Assembly: GCF_007993865.1 (NCBI RefSeq)
Contig: NZ_VIUH01000035.1
Span: forward strand, 1 to 42,505
Source of the DNA: Pseudomonas sp. SJZ079
GTDB taxonomy: Bacteria; Pseudomonadota; Gammaproteobacteria; Pseudomonadales; Pseudomonadaceae
Reading direction: 5' to 3'
DNA length: 42,505 bases
Below, in pieces: positions 41,401-42,505 of this stretch (the stretch's first letter is position 1; each line of letters begins with the position of its first letter). A program made the position numbers and the translations under genes. The notes under the pieces were generated by a model. That model made no database searches, was not told the DNA's origin, and saw only the letters and a program-made list of their open reading frames with translations.

Positions 41401-41651
41401 AAGGCTCTCCCTTTTCTATCAAGCAAAAGCATTGACCTTACGCGGCCGCGAAAGATCCTCGTATGCTTTCAAGGGTAATCCAAGCGCCGCCGCTTTGCTT
41501 GCTCTGAATCAAACCTGGGCAGACATTTGAGTGGTGGCTGGATCGGCTGCAAGAGCGGCCGCAGAGGACGGTGGTCGGCGGGCACTGGCCGTGGTTATCG
41601 GCTGTTGTAACGCTGGATCAGGCGCGAGCACTGTCGGATATACAGCAGGGC

Positions 41652-42398
41652 TCAGGGTTTTTCGCCCTTCTGACGACGCAGTCCCAGGTCGCTCAGGCAG
41701 GGACCGAGCTCGGTTAGCTGGTCTATCACCGCATGCGCGCCGAGGCGATACAGCGCCAGCGTGGCTTGCGCGCGCAGACTGTCGCGTTCGAGGCTATCGA
41801 GCGCTTGCCAGTCTGCAGGTGCCTGGCCGCACAGTGGCCCGCTGGCAGCCAGGCCGATGGTCCACAGCCCGGCATTCAAGCCGGCTTGCAGCAGGCGTGG
41901 CTCGCCACTGATCAGCACGCAACCGTCTAGCAGGTCCACCTGCAGGTCGATTAGCGCTTGCCAACAGCTATCCGGTGCAGGCCAAGGGCGGCCGCTGGTG
42001 CTGGATGCGCCGGGCAACCAGTCAGGCAGGGGAGTGGCCAGAACGATGCTGGCATCGCGCGGCAGTTCATCGAGCCAGGCGCAGGGGGTGTGTTGTTGGT
42101 GCAGATCATTCAGCAACGTCATTGCACCGGGGGTAGCCTCGGCGTGTTCGCGTGCCGCTTCACTCAACGCCTGATCGAAGGCGTGCAGTTCGTTGGCTTG
42201 GGGCGTTCGTTCGAGCAGTTGCGGCAGGGCTGTGTGTGCCGTCAGCAGCGTTGCTGCCTGATCGGCAAAGCGCTGCGGATAGAGGCGCTGCAAGGTGACC
42301 GGCAGGGTGCGTGCGCCAAAGTCGACCAGACAGCCAGATAGACCAAACAGCAGGGCGGTAAAGTCGGGGGGCGTGGCGAACGTGGGCATGGCAGTCAT
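41652..42398 (-). CDS. Phosphonatase-like HAD protein lacking the catalytic aspartates
   Basis: 248 residues with the fold pattern of phosphonoacetaldehyde hydrolase: LLFGLSGCLVDFG (16-28) where active enzymes have a D-W-A-G-T-VDFG loop, and GRPWPAP at the place of the GRPxPWM motif. The nucleophile is G19 instead of Asp and the second acid is S21, so normal HAD hydrolysis should be lost. It may be a binding protein or have another function. Two Met codons (42398 and 42389) are possible starts; neither has a strong ribosome site. Confidence 0.75.
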   Translation of the reverse strand: MTAMPTFATPPDFTALLFGLSGCLVDFGARTLPVTLQRLYPQRFADQAATLLTAHTALPQLLERTPQANELHAFDQALSEAAREHAEATPGAMTLLNDLHQQHTPCAWLDELPRDASIVLATPLPDWLPGASSTSGRPWPAPDSCWQALIDLQVDLLDGCVLISGEPRLLQAGLNAGLWTIGLAASGPLCGQAPADWQALDSLERDSLRAQATLALYRLGAHAVIDQLTELGPCLSDLGLRRQKGEKP

Positions 42399-42505
42399 CC
42401 GTGGGAATGGTCTAGGGTCTGTTGCCGTTTCATTGCGAGCCGCGTTGCCGCGAGAAATGGCCCCCGATTAGGCGCAGGACGCAGGTAATGGTCATTCCCT
42501 TGCCA

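Noticed and set aside
1..42505. CRISPR array or prophage
   Set aside because: No regularly spaced direct repeats and no phage structural, integrase or lysis genes are visible.

Overview
The window looks like a chromosomal segment of a Pseudomonas species (Gammaproteobacteria). It is GC-rich with strong GGAG-type ribosome binding sites, and it carries Pseudomonas-type REP palindromes. It also holds several Pseudomonas-typical blocks: EarP with an arginine-32 EF-P, the Anbu/ATP-grasp/alpha-E/transglutaminase operon, queF next to a DUF4404 gene and a phosphonatase-like HAD gene, RraB, and a thiolase plus 714-residue beta-oxidation pair. This assignment is from reading protein and motif patterns; no database search was run.

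Layout. 1-1409: REP palindrome and a cystathionine gamma-synthase/lyase-type PLP enzyme. 1624-6141: a tight five-gene, probably co-transcribed cluster (secreted protein, BioD/MobB-like P-loop NTPase, ABC half-transporter with a degenerate ATPase site, alpha/beta hydrolase, lipoprotein). I do not recognise this combination, and it is my main candidate for an undescribed system. 6142-8287: an accessory strip with an integron-cassette fragment lacking an integrase (CALIN-like). Two AT-richer cassettes on the minus strand have cassette ends and attC arms that match to the base; beside them lie an attC-like long palindrome and a 118-residue protein of unknown function. 8288-11681: a decaying cluster made of a truncated BetT tail, an intact GMC oxidoreductase, an esterase with an odd N-terminus and an SDR gene broken by a frameshift and an internal deletion.

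12013-17659: RraB, a glutamine amidotransferase, then the four-gene proteasome-like Anbu operon. 17928-24944: a 33-residue membrane peptide, a beta-oxidation pair separated by a REP element that begins in the thiolase stop codon, several very small membrane or secreted proteins, and a second amidotransferase. 25060-29332: CorA, PlsC-type acyltransferase and a chemoreceptor with a probable amino-acid-binding dCache domain. 29834-31131: a Gly/His/Asp-rich secreted protein and a crotonase.

31535-42398 is mostly conserved housekeeping: tRNA-Ser(GGA), a small membrane protein, earP-efp (EF-P and its rhamnosyltransferase), two LysR regulators flanking a TSUP permease, a DUF1127 protein, PhzF-family protein, a YcaQ/AlkZ-type DNA glycosylase, pyrF, queF, a DUF4404 protein and a HAD protein lacking its catalytic aspartates. 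Several genes act on translation or tRNA (tRNA-Ser, EarP/EF-P, QueF), but apart from earP-efp I see no evidence that they form one unit.
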